This document shows, in pieces, positions 50,111 to 57,669 of a stretch of 64,000 bases of DNA. Position numbers and translations under genes: made by a program. Numbering within the stretch: position 1 is the stretch's first letter; each line of letters starts with the position of its first letter. Source of the stretch: JASLEW01 sp035544895 (GTDB lineage Bacteria > Acidobacteriota > Thermoanaerobaculia > Multivoradales > UBA5704); contig DASZZM010000068.1 in assembly GCA_035544895.1 (NCBI GenBank), forward strand, positions 62,001 to 126,000. Direction: 5' to 3'. Under the pieces are notes generated by a model, which saw only the letters and a list, made by a program, of their open reading frames with translations, had not been told where the DNA came from and searched no databases.

Positions 50111-50269
50111 TTAGCAGGTGTCGGAGCAGCGTGGGTTGGTGGTGGGGGGCGGGCAGCTGGCGGTAGCGTTGCAGGTGTCCCCTCCCTGGACGACTTTCAT
50201 CTCACGGCGGTCGAGCTGGGCGACGGTCTCGCGGTTGAGGGTCAGTTTCTTCGGGTCCTTCTTGCGCAT
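50111..50269 (-). CDS. RiPP precursor-like peptide with GG leader (class I lanthipeptide type)
   Basis: A 52-residue peptide after a good ribosome site (GAAGGAG). The leader KKLTLNRETVAQLDRREMKV followed by VQGG matches the natural-product precursor type with KLxLNKETI and a double-glycine cleavage site. The 22-residue core has four Cys (33, 39, 48, 52), five Thr, two Ser and a Pro-Pro-Pro turn, fit for lanthionine or disulfide formation. No modifying enzyme, protease or transporter gene is adjacent, so maturation would occur from elsewhere. A GTG-initiated longer form to 50305 is less likely. Confidence 0.7.
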   Translation of the reverse strand: MRKKDPKKLTLNRETVAQLDRREMKVVQGGDTCNATASCPPPTTNPRCSDTC

Positions 50270-50503
50270 CACGAGCTCCTTCTCGGTGGTTACGGTCTTC
50301 GTCAACTACTGTGCTCGATCTTGGCTTAAAGAGGACCGCCGAGCGAAAACGGTGGTTGGGCCCCTGCACCGCCCATTCGGCTAACCCGACTTCGGCGGAG
50401 CCGGACGCAGCGGAGTGTGAGACAATGCTTGCGGCACGATCCTGCCGGGCACTGCCTGCTGCCCCGAAGCCAACCCTGCAAACCTGGACGGGAGGAGAGA
50501 AGA

Positions 50504-51325
50504 ATGGCTCAGCCAGATGCCGCGGAACGGCCCGCCGCCGAGCGCGCCCTGATCCACTACGAGGTCCGCGAGGGGGTGGCTTATCTCACCCTCGACGACC
50601 CGCCGGCCAATACCTATACCCACGAGATGATGCGCCAGCTCGACGCGGCCATCCTCGATGCCCGCTTCGACCGCGACGTCCACGTCCTGGTCCTCACCGG
50701 CAAGGGCGAAAAGTTCTTCTGCGCCGGCGCCAACATCCAGATGCTCGCCGACTCGGAGCCCAATTTCAAATACTACTTCTGCCTGCACTCCAACGAGACC
50801 TTGAATCGGCTCGAGCAGACGCCCAAGCTGGTCATCGGCGCGCTCAACGGACACACCGTGGGCGGCGGGCTGGAGATCGCCATGGCCGCCGACCTGCGCA
50901 TCGCCCGGAAGAACGCCGGCAAGGTCGGCCTGCCCGAGATCAATCTGGGAGTGCTGCCCGGCACCGGCGGCACCCAGCGGCTGGCGCGCCTGGTGGGCAA
51001 GAGCCGCGCCATCGAGCTGATGACCACCGCCCGCCTGATCACGTTCGAAGAGGCACGGGACCTGGGCATCGTCAACCAGATCTTCGAGGGCGACGATTTC
51101 GCCGGCCAGATCCACGCTTACGCGCGTCAGTTCTGCCCGCCGCACCGCGCCGCCAAGGCGGTTGGCAGGATCAAGCGCTCCGTGCAGTCCGGCGCCGAGG
51201 TGCCGTTCGAGAGCGGACTGGCCATCGAGCGCGAGCTGCAACAGCAGCTCTTCGAGAGCAAGGACGCCCGGGAAGGCCTCGACGCCTACGTGGGCAAGCG
51301 CCAGCCGCAGTTCAAGGGAGCCTGA
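50504..51325 (+). CDS. Enoyl-CoA hydratase/isomerase (crotonase family), first copy
   Basis: A 273-residue crotonase. The oxyanion segment FFCAGANIQML and HTVGGGLEIAMAADLRIA contain the first catalytic Glu; LPEINLGVLPGTGGTQRL carries the second. Hydration of trans-2-enoyl-CoA is the likely reaction. GGAGGAGA precedes ATG 50504. It opens the acyl-CoA cluster and is followed by a thiolase after 19 bases. Confidence 0.9.
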   Translation: MAQPDAAERPAAERALIHYEVREGVAYLTLDDPPANTYTHEMMRQLDAAILDARFDRDVHVLVLTGKGEKFFCAGANIQMLADSEPNFKYYFCLHSNETLNRLEQTPKLVIGALNGHTVGGGLEIAMAADLRIARKNAGKVGLPEINLGVLPGTGGTQRLARLVGKSRAIELMTTARLITFEEARDLGIVNQIFEGDDFAGQIHAYARQFCPPHRAAKAVGRIKRSVQSGAEVPFESGLAIERELQQQLFESKDAREGLDAYVGKRQPQFKGA

Positions 51326-51344
51326 CCTCCAGCCGGGGGGAGCT

Positions 51345-52544
51345 TTGGCCGAGCCGCGAGACAGCGACGTCGTTCTCGCCGCGCCGGTGCGCACGCCGAT
51401 CGGCAAGTTCGGCGGCGTGCTCGCGCCACTGTCGGCGGCCGATCTCGGCAGCGCCGCCGCGGCCGCCGCCCTGGTGCGCGCGGGCTGCGAGCCGGACCGG
51501 GTCGACCAGGTGATCTTCGGCCATGCCCGCCAGGCCGGCGGCGGCCCCAATACGGCGCGCCAGATCGCCTTTCGCGTCGGAGTTCCGGTCGACCGACCGG
51601 CCTACACGGTCAACCAGGCCTGCGGCTCGGGGTTGCAAGCGGTGCTCTGCGCGGCGCGCACCATCGCCACCGGCGAGGCCCGCATCGTGCTCGCCGGCGG
51701 CACCGAGAGCATGTCGAACACCCCCTATCTGCTTCCCCGCGCGCGCTGGGGGTATCGCACGAGACACGCGGAGATCGTGGACGGCATGTATCGCGACGGC
51801 TTCGACGATCCGCTGTCCGGGCTGGTGATGGGCGAGACCGCCGAGGAGCTGGCGGCCGAGGCCGGTGTTGGCCGTGCGGCCGCCGATGCCTACGCCCTGA
51901 CCAGCCAGACGCGCTTCGCGCGGGCGCGCGCCGGCGGCCGCTTCGCCGCCGAAGTGGTGCCGGTGCGGGTCGCGGGCAGAAAAGGCGAGATCGTGGTCGA
52001 GCGCGACGAGCATCCCCGCGACGGCGTGACCCTCGAGGCGCTCGCCGGGATGGCGCCGGTGTTTCGTCCGGGGGGCACGGTCACCGCGGGCAACGCTTCG
52101 GGGATCACCGACGGCGCGGCCGCTCTCCTGGTCGCCGGCCGCGGCGCCGCGCGCGAGATCGGCCTGCGTCCGGTGGCCCGGCTGGTGGACTGGGAGGTGG
52201 TCGGCGTCGAGCCGAGGATCATGGGCATCGGTCCGGTGCCGGCGGTGCGGCGCCTGCTGGCCCGCACCGGCCTGGCGGCCGAGGCGATCGATCAGGTCGA
52301 GCTCAACGAGGCCTTCGCTTCCCAGGTGCTTGCCTGCCTGGGGGGGCTCGGCTGGAGCGACGAGCGGGTGAACCCGGACGGCGGCGCCATCGCCCTAGGC
52401 CATCCGATCGGCGCCACCGGCGCCCGCATCCTGGTGACCCTGCTGCATGGCCTGACGGCGCGGCAGGGACGGCACGGCATCGCGACACTCTGCGTCTCGG
52501 GCGGCCTGGGGCTCGCCGCGCTGGTCGAGATGGAGGCGGCATGA
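51345..52544 (+). CDS. Acetyl-CoA acetyltransferase / thiolase
   Basis: A 399-residue thiolase. The nucleophilic Cys (residue 93) is in NQACGSGLQAV, the His in GHPIGATGARILV and the second Cys in LCVSGGLGLA. It cleaves beta-ketoacyl-CoA or condenses acetyl-CoA. The start is TTG 51345, with GGGGGGAG upstream giving a family-length protein. Confidence 0.93.
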   Translation: MAEPRDSDVVLAAPVRTPIGKFGGVLAPLSAADLGSAAAAAALVRAGCEPDRVDQVIFGHARQAGGGPNTARQIAFRVGVPVDRPAYTVNQACGSGLQAVLCAARTIATGEARIVLAGGTESMSNTPYLLPRARWGYRTRHAEIVDGMYRDGFDDPLSGLVMGETAEELAAEAGVGRAAADAYALTSQTRFARARAGGRFAAEVVPVRVAGRKGEIVVERDEHPRDGVTLEALAGMAPVFRPGGTVTAGNASGITDGAAALLVAGRGAAREIGLRPVARLVDWEVVGVEPRIMGIGPVPAVRRLLARTGLAAEAIDQVELNEAFASQVLACLGGLGWSDERVNPDGGAIALGHPIGATGARILVTLLHGLTARQGRHGIATLCVSGGLGLAALVEMEAA

Positions 52545-52628
52545 AGCGCCTTCACGCGGCCCCGGCGTCTCGCCGGGGCGGGCTTTCCCGGCCGTCCCGG
52601 CCGCTCTCCGGGCCGGCCTGACCGTGCC

Positions 52629-53414
52629 ATGTTGGCGATCCTCCTCGATCGGGACGGGCGCCGTGCGACCCTCACTCTCAACCGACCCCCGCTCAACATC
52701 CTGGACCTCGACCTGCTGGCGCGGCTCGACGAGCTCCTGGCCGGCCTGCGGGCCGACGAAGACCTCACCATCCTCTTCCTGCGCGGAGCCGGAGGGCGCG
52801 CGTTCTCGGCGGGAGTAGCAGTCGAGGACCACGCCACCGACAAGGTGGGCGGCATGCTCGACGGGATCCACGGCGCGATTCGCCGGCTGCGCGAGCTGCC
52901 CGCAATCACGGTCGCGGCGGTGTCCGGTCACTGCCTGGGCGGCGGCATGGAGCTCGCCTTGTCATGCGACCTGGTGATCGCCAGCGAGGACGCGCGCTTC
53001 GGCCAGCCGGAAATCGACCTGGGCTGTTTTCCGCCAGCCGCGGCGGCCCTCTACCCGGGGCGGATCGGCGCCTCGCGCACCCTGGACCTGCTGTTGACGG
53101 GCCGCACCCTGGGAGCGTTGGAGGCCGAGCGTCTCGGGTTGATCGATCGCCTGATCGGCCGCCCGGGAGGAGTCGGGGCCGGCGACGAGCTCACCGCGGG
53201 GATCGAGAGCCTGGCCGCCGAGCTGGCCGGCAAGAGCGCCGCGGTCGTCCGCCTGATCAAGCGGGCGGTGCGCGCCGGCCGTGATCTATCCTTTCCCGAT
53301 GCCCTCGCCGCCACCGAGCGCATCTATCGCGAGGAGCTCTGCGCCATCGCGGACATGGAGGAAGGCATCGCCGCCTTCCTCGCCAAGCGCCGCCCGGTGT
53401 GGAAGCATCGCTAG
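52629..53414 (+). CDS. Crotonase-family protein, dienoyl-CoA hydratase-like
   Basis: A 261-residue crotonase. SGHCLGGGMELALSCDLVIA and FGQPEIDLGCFPPAAAALYP are characteristic. The CFPP sequence replaces the usual second-Glu loop and resembles cyclohexa-1,5-dienecarbonyl-CoA hydratases of the anaerobic benzoyl-CoA pathway. This resemblance is motif-based only. Its active-site loop AFSAGVAVEDH also differs from standard crotonases. It follows the thiolase gene. Confidence 0.75.
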   Translation: MLAILLDRDGRRATLTLNRPPLNILDLDLLARLDELLAGLRADEDLTILFLRGAGGRAFSAGVAVEDHATDKVGGMLDGIHGAIRRLRELPAITVAAVSGHCLGGGMELALSCDLVIASEDARFGQPEIDLGCFPPAAAALYPGRIGASRTLDLLLTGRTLGALEAERLGLIDRLIGRPGGVGAGDELTAGIESLAAELAGKSAAVVRLIKRAVRAGRDLSFPDALAATERIYREELCAIADMEEGIAAFLAKRRPVWKHR

Positions 53415-53453
53415 GGTCGGGCTGGAACACGGAATTTAGGACGAGACTGAGTA

Positions 53454-53512
53454 CGCCAGGGGAAGGGGATCGAGGGGTTGCGGGGGGAGATCCAATAGAT
53501 GCTTTAAGGAGG
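53454..53512 (-). repeat. R1 dispersed repeat, copy e (partial)
   Basis: This partial copy between two crotonase genes reads LKHLLDLPPQPLDPLP on the minus strand. It lacks the GGKGTPPP end and the RRCDE start. Confidence 0.75.
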
Positions 53513-53570
53513 CCTGGAGCGCCCCAGTCTCGTCTCGGGGCCGCTATCTGGAGTCCATAAGGAGACCTTA

Positions 53571-54347
53571 ATGGCCGAGACAATCCTGGAGGAGCGGGTG
53601 GGCCGCGTGGCGATCCTGACGGTCAACCGGCCCGAGAAGATGAACGCCTTGAACGAGCAGGTGCGCAGCGAGGCGCTGGCCGCGCTGGCCGGCCTCGAAA
53701 GCGACGACGCCGTGGGAGTGGTGGTGATCACCGGTGCCGGAGAGAAGTCCTTCATCGCGGGCGCCGACATTGCCGAGTTCGCCGGCCGGACGCCCTTCGA
53801 CCAGCGGGAGGCGATGCGCAGCCCGCGCATCTTCGACGTCATGGGCTCCTTCCCCAAGCCGGTCATCGCCATGATCAACGGCTTCTGCCTGGGGGGCGGC
53901 TGCGAGCTGGCGATGTCCTGCGATCTGCGCATCGCTTCTGAAAAGGCCCGCTTCGGGCAGCCGGAGATCAACCTCGGGCTCATCCCGGGTGGCGGCGGCA
54001 CGCAGCGCCTGCCGCGCCTGGTCGGGCTCGGCCATGCCCTGCGGATGATCCTCACCGGCGAGATGATCGGCGCCGCGGAGGCCCGGGAGATCGGGCTTGC
54101 CGACCTGGTGGTTGGACACGACGAGCTGCGCGCCAGGACCCTCGAGATCGCCAACAAGATGGCCGCCAAGAGCCCGCTCGCTCTGCGCGTCGCCAAGGAA
54201 GCGGTGCGCGCCAGCCAGCGCCTGGCCATCGAGGACGGCATCGCCTACGAGCGCGATCTCTTCTGCCTCTGTTTCTCCACGGCCGACAAAGAGGAGGGCG
54301 TCAAGGCCTTTCTGGAGAAGCGGCCGGCGCACTGGCAGGGGAGGTGA
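53571..54347 (+). CDS. Enoyl-CoA hydratase
   Basis: A 258-residue crotonase with standard features: SFIAGADIAEF, NGFCLGGGCELAMSCDLRIA (first Glu) and FGQPEINLGLIPGGGGTQRL (second Glu). AAGGAGACCTTA precedes ATG 53571. It probably hydrates short-chain enoyl-CoA in the fatty- or amino-acid breakdown encoded here. Confidence 0.92.
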   Translation: MAETILEERVGRVAILTVNRPEKMNALNEQVRSEALAALAGLESDDAVGVVVITGAGEKSFIAGADIAEFAGRTPFDQREAMRSPRIFDVMGSFPKPVIAMINGFCLGGGCELAMSCDLRIASEKARFGQPEINLGLIPGGGGTQRLPRLVGLGHALRMILTGEMIGAAEAREIGLADLVVGHDELRARTLEIANKMAAKSPLALRVAKEAVRASQRLAIEDGIAYERDLFCLCFSTADKEEGVKAFLEKRPAHWQGR

Positions 54348-54351
54348 GCGC

Positions 54352-55509
54352 TTGAGCGCCCCGCACGCCGAGCTGCTGGAGCTGCGTCGCGAGTTCCCGA
54401 TCCTCGGCCGCACCACCTACCTGATCAACAACTCGCTCGGCGCGATGCCGCGCGCGGTGCGCGCCGAGCTCGCGGCCTTCGCGGACGGCTGGGATGAGAG
54501 GGGGGTGCGGGCCTGGAGCGAAGGCTGGTGGGAAATGGCGGTCACCACCGGCGACCTGCTCGCGCCGATCTTCGGCGTACCCCCGGGAAGCATCTCCATG
54601 CACCAGAACGTCGCGGTGGCGGCGGCCGTCTTTTTCTCGTGCTTCGACTACCCGCCGCGGCGCAACCGGATCGTCTATACCGAGCTCAACTTCCCCAATG
54701 TGATGTACCTGGCAGAAGGCGAACGGCGCAAGGGGGCGCAGATCGTGGTCGTGCCCTCCGATGACGGGATCGGGGTTCCCACCGAGCGGCTCCTCGCCGC
54801 GATCGACGAGCGCACGCGCCTTGTGCCCATCTCGCATACTCTGTTCCGCAGCGCCTTCGTCCAGGATGCCGAGGCGGTTGCCAGGCGCTGCCGCGAGGTC
54901 GGGGCAATTCTGCTGCTCGACGTCTACCAGTCGGCAGGTGTCGTCCCGCTGGAGCTCGCGGCCTGGGGAGTGGACGCCGCCGTGGGTGGCTCGGTCAAGT
55001 GGCTCTGCGGCGGCCCCGGTGCCGGCTATCTATGGGTGCGGCCCGACCTCGCCGCCGAGCTCGAGCCCGCCTTCACCGGCTGGCAGGCCGATGCCGAGCC
55101 CTTCGCCTTTCGGCCAGGCCCCATCCTGCGCGCCAGCGGCGCCTGGCGGTTCCTGACCGGCACACCCAATGTCCCCGCCCTGTTTGCCTGCCGCGCCGGC
55201 TATCGGCTGATCGCCGCCGTCGGCACCCGGCGTATCCGCGAGCGCTCCCTTGCCCTGACCGCGCACCTGATGGAGGCGGCCAGCGCGGCTGGCTTCGAGG
55301 TGCGGACTCCGCGCGATCCGCTCCGGCGCGGCGGCACGGTCTCGGTGTGGCACGAGGACGCCGAACGCCTCAGTTCCGAGCTGATCGCGCGGGAGGTCCT
55401 CTGCGATTACCGGCCCAAGGCCGGCATCCGGCTTTCACCGCATTTCTTCAACAGCGAAGAAGAGTGCGATCACGCAATCGCGACCCTAGCCCACCTGGCG
55501 AAAACCTAA
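54352..55509 (+). CDS. Kynureninase-like PLP enzyme (aminotransferase class V)
   Basis: A 385-residue fold-type I PLP enzyme. SISMHQNVAVA, PISHTLFRSAFVQDAEAVA, LLLDVYQSAGVVPL (Asp for the PLP nitrogen) and GGSVKWLCGGPGAGYLWVRP, with the PLP lysine at about residue 216, match kynureninase-like proteins. True kynureninase cleaves kynurenine to anthranilate and alanine; relatives have other substrates. TTG 54352 has GGGGAGGTGA just upstream and begins four bases after the preceding stop. Confidence 0.8.
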   Translation: MSAPHAELLELRREFPILGRTTYLINNSLGAMPRAVRAELAAFADGWDERGVRAWSEGWWEMAVTTGDLLAPIFGVPPGSISMHQNVAVAAAVFFSCFDYPPRRNRIVYTELNFPNVMYLAEGERRKGAQIVVVPSDDGIGVPTERLLAAIDERTRLVPISHTLFRSAFVQDAEAVARRCREVGAILLLDVYQSAGVVPLELAAWGVDAAVGGSVKWLCGGPGAGYLWVRPDLAAELEPAFTGWQADAEPFAFRPGPILRASGAWRFLTGTPNVPALFACRAGYRLIAAVGTRRIRERSLALTAHLMEAASAAGFEVRTPRDPLRRGGTVSVWHEDAERLSSELIAREVLCDYRPKAGIRLSPHFFNSEEECDHAIATLAHLAKT

Positions 55510-55883
55510 GAGGAAACTCGCTGCCGCGAGAGGGAGGGGGCGTCCCCTTCCCCCCCGGAGGGGAGGGAAGGGGATCGAGGGGTTGCGGGGGGAGATCCGA
55601 TAGGTTGGAGGCCGCCATCGCCAGCTAGTGAATCTATAGATATTTTCAAATGTCAATATTTTAGATGATTTGTGGCGAAATAGATTGTTTTATCCAAGGT
55701 GTGGTGTAATCGTTTACCGCGACCCGGATTCGGCCGTGAGAGACACCTTTAGGGTAGGAAGTGTTGTCTCCTTCGAATGTCATGGACCTCAGCAGCCCGT
55801 GCTGCGGAGAGAGATGTAGGGGGAATGAGGAATCGCATCCCGAGCCGCCTGACCGCCAAGGGCATGGCGCGGAGGCCGGTCCG
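55510..55883. other. Intergenic region with R1 copy and AT-rich segment
   Basis: The first ~110 bases hold R1 copy f. From about 55626 to 55720 the sequence turns AT-rich, unusual for this window, and is a plausible promoter region for the HD-GYP gene, although no single -35/-10 pair stands out. Confidence 0.5.
55524..55628 (-). repeat. R1 dispersed repeat, copy f
   Basis: On the minus strand it reads LSDLPPQPLDPLPSPPGGKG followed by TPPPSRG. In place of RRCDEAxEDY it has LAMAASN, as does copy g (LAMADSN), so R1 has at least two leader variants. Confidence 0.85.
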
Positions 55884-56906
55884 ATGAGGCCGCGGAGCAA
55901 AGGTTTGGTGGCCGCGACCGCCGTGGTCCTGGCGGGCCTCCTGGCGCTGTTGCTGGCCCTCGCGGCAGGGGTCACCTCGCGGCTCGGCGACCTCGCCGGC
56001 GTGGTCCTGGGCGCCGGTCTCCTTGCCTGTCTGTTCACCTTGCTGGCTGTCCACCGCATAACCGCGCCCCTGCGCAAGCTGGCCGAGACGATGTCCGCGA
56101 TGGCCCGGGCCGGACGCCTGCAGAGCGACTTCGCCAGCTCCGGCGGCAGCAGCGAAGTCAGGCTGATCGAGGAAACCTTCCGCGCCCTCCTCATCTCGCT
56201 CGCGGAGTCGCAGCACGCCCGCGAGCGCTCGTACGTGGAGGCGGTGGGAGCCGTGGTGACCGCGGCCGACGCCCGCGATCATGAGACCACCGGCCACTCC
56301 TTCCGCGTCTCCTTGTATGCGCTGGCCTTGGCCAAGGCCATGGGCTTGCCCGAGGAGCAGCTCAAGGCGATCGAGTGGGGATCGCTGCTGCACGACGTCG
56401 GCAAGATGGTGGTGCCCGACGACATCCTGCGCAAGGGAGGTCCGCTGACCGCCAACGAGTGGCACATCATGAAGCAGCACGCCACCTGGGGCTTTGACAT
56501 CCTGGCCGAAGTCAGCTTCTTGCAGCCGGCTGCTCTCGAGCTCATCTACAGCCACCACGAGCATTGGGATGGCCGCGGTTACCCGCGCGGCCTGCGCGGC
56601 GAGGACATCCCGCTCCCGGCGCGCATCTTCGCGGTGGTGGACGCCTACGACGCCATCACCTCCGACCGTCCGTACAGGCGGGCGCGCAGCCACTCGGCGG
56701 CGATCGCCGAGCTGCAGCGGGTCGCCGGCCAGCAGCTCGACCCGCGGGTGGTGGAAGCTTTCTGCGCCATCCGCGAGATCGAATTGCGGCAGCTCGGCGA
56801 GAGCTGCCGCAATGTCCATCCCGGCCTCGGCCTGCCACTCGGCCTGCTCGATTCGCTGAGCCAGACAGAGCCGCGGGCCAGGGTGGCAGACCCCGGCCGC
56901 GGCTAG
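55884..56906 (+). CDS. HAMP-HD-GYP c-di-GMP phosphodiesterase
   Basis: A 340-residue protein. Two membrane helices (about 8-25 and 33-52) are followed by a HAMP-like linker (ITAPLRKLAETMSAMA) and an HD-GYP domain: HSFRVSLYALALA, LLHDVGKMVVPDDIL, HHEHWDGRGYPRGL and RIFAVVDAYDAITSDRPYR. HD-GYP enzymes hydrolyse c-di-GMP. ATG 55884 has GGAGG eight bases upstream and begins shortly before the first helix. Confidence 0.9.
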   Translation: MRPRSKGLVAATAVVLAGLLALLLALAAGVTSRLGDLAGVVLGAGLLACLFTLLAVHRITAPLRKLAETMSAMARAGRLQSDFASSGGSSEVRLIEETFRALLISLAESQHARERSYVEAVGAVVTAADARDHETTGHSFRVSLYALALAKAMGLPEEQLKAIEWGSLLHDVGKMVVPDDILRKGGPLTANEWHIMKQHATWGFDILAEVSFLQPAALELIYSHHEHWDGRGYPRGLRGEDIPLPARIFAVVDAYDAITSDRPYRRARSHSAAIAELQRVAGQQLDPRVVEAFCAIREIELRQLGESCRNVHPGLGLPLGLLDSLSQTEPRARVADPGRG

Positions 56907-57040
56907 GGAGGGGGCGTCCCCTTCCCCCCGGCCGCCACCGGGAAGGGACCCGGCGGTTCCAGATAATTGGGAAGAGGATCCGCGAGGGGTTGCGGGGGGC
57001 GATCCGATAGATTGGAGTCCGCCATCGCCAGTTAGCGAGC
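56904..57040 (-). repeat. R1 dispersed repeat, copy g, with nested R3-like core
   Basis: The minus strand reads LAMADSNLSDRPPQPLADPL, an R3-containing insertion (EPPGPFPVAAGG), then KGTPPP and a stop. The insertion keeps the frame. It lies directly before the DUF309 frame. Confidence 0.85.
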
Positions 57041-57094
57041 GCCGTTACATACCTCGGGGCCGCCCACCAGCGGCACCAAAAAGAAAGACTCACT

Positions 57095-57511
57095 CTGCCT
57101 CCGCCCCATCCGTCCCGTCCGCTCCACCCGGAGCTCGCTCCCGAAGAGCGCCGGCGCCTCTTCCTGCTGGGAATCGAGCAGTTCAACGCCGGTTCCTTTT
57201 TCGCGTCTCACGAGTCGTGGGAGGAGATCTGGCGCTCGACGCGCCCGCAGCCGCGCGACTTCTTCCAGGGGCTCATCCAGGTCGCCGCCGGCATGCATCA
57301 CTTCGTCGGCCGCGGCAGCGCCGCCGTGGCGCGGCGGGTGCTCGCCAAGGGGAGGCGCAGGATCGAGCCTTACGCCCCGGCCGCACGCGGCCTCGACGTC
57401 GCCGGCTTGGTTGGCCAGGTGCTGCGCTGGGAGGCCTGGCTGGCCGAGCCCCAGGACGAGGCGCCGCCGCTGCCGGCCATCCGCGTCGTCGATCCGGCCG
57501 AGGTCGCGTGA
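57095..57511 (+). CDS. DUF309 domain protein (start unclear)
   Basis: The frame encodes LHPELAPEERRRLFLLGIEQ, ASHESWEEIWR and DFFQGLIQVAAGMHHFVG, the signature of DUF309, a small helical family of unknown function. No ATG, GTG or TTG lies in frame between the TAG at 57008 and the conserved domain, so translation must begin at a rare codon (CTG 57095 or ATT 57011) or the gene's 5-prime end has been replaced by R1 copy g. The end at 57511 is secure. Confidence 0.7.
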   Translation: MPPPHPSRPLHPELAPEERRRLFLLGIEQFNAGSFFASHESWEEIWRSTRPQPRDFFQGLIQVAAGMHHFVGRGSAAVARRVLAKGRRRIEPYAPAARGLDVAGLVGQVLRWEAWLAEPQDEAPPLPAIRVVDPAEVA

Positions 57512-57549
57512 ACCACATCGATCTGTCCCGTCCTCCCCACCTGCATACA

Positions 57550-57620
57550 CCCCACTAGCAGGAAGGCAACCTTCCCTGGCCCCCGGGCGCCGGCATAGCT
57601 CACCGCGCTTGGTGGGGTTT
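57550..57620 (+). promoter_or_regulatory. Structured RNA leader upstream of the secreted protein gene
   Basis: CCCCAC (57550-57555) pairs with GTGGGG (57612-57617), closing a region with two inner hairpins (GGAAGG/CCTTCC and CCGG/CCGG) and followed by TTTT. The shape suggests a riboswitch or attenuator, but I do not match it to a known class. It lies 50 bases before the next gene. Confidence 0.45.
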
Positions 57621-57669
57621 TGTGTCTTTCGTGATGTTCCATCCAGAGACCTGACAAGAGGAGATAACG

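Noticed and set aside
57550..57620. c-di-GMP-I riboswitch
   Set aside because: The class needs a GGGCAAACC-like segment and a receptor hairpin in a set order, which I do not find; it is kept only as an unclassified structured leader.
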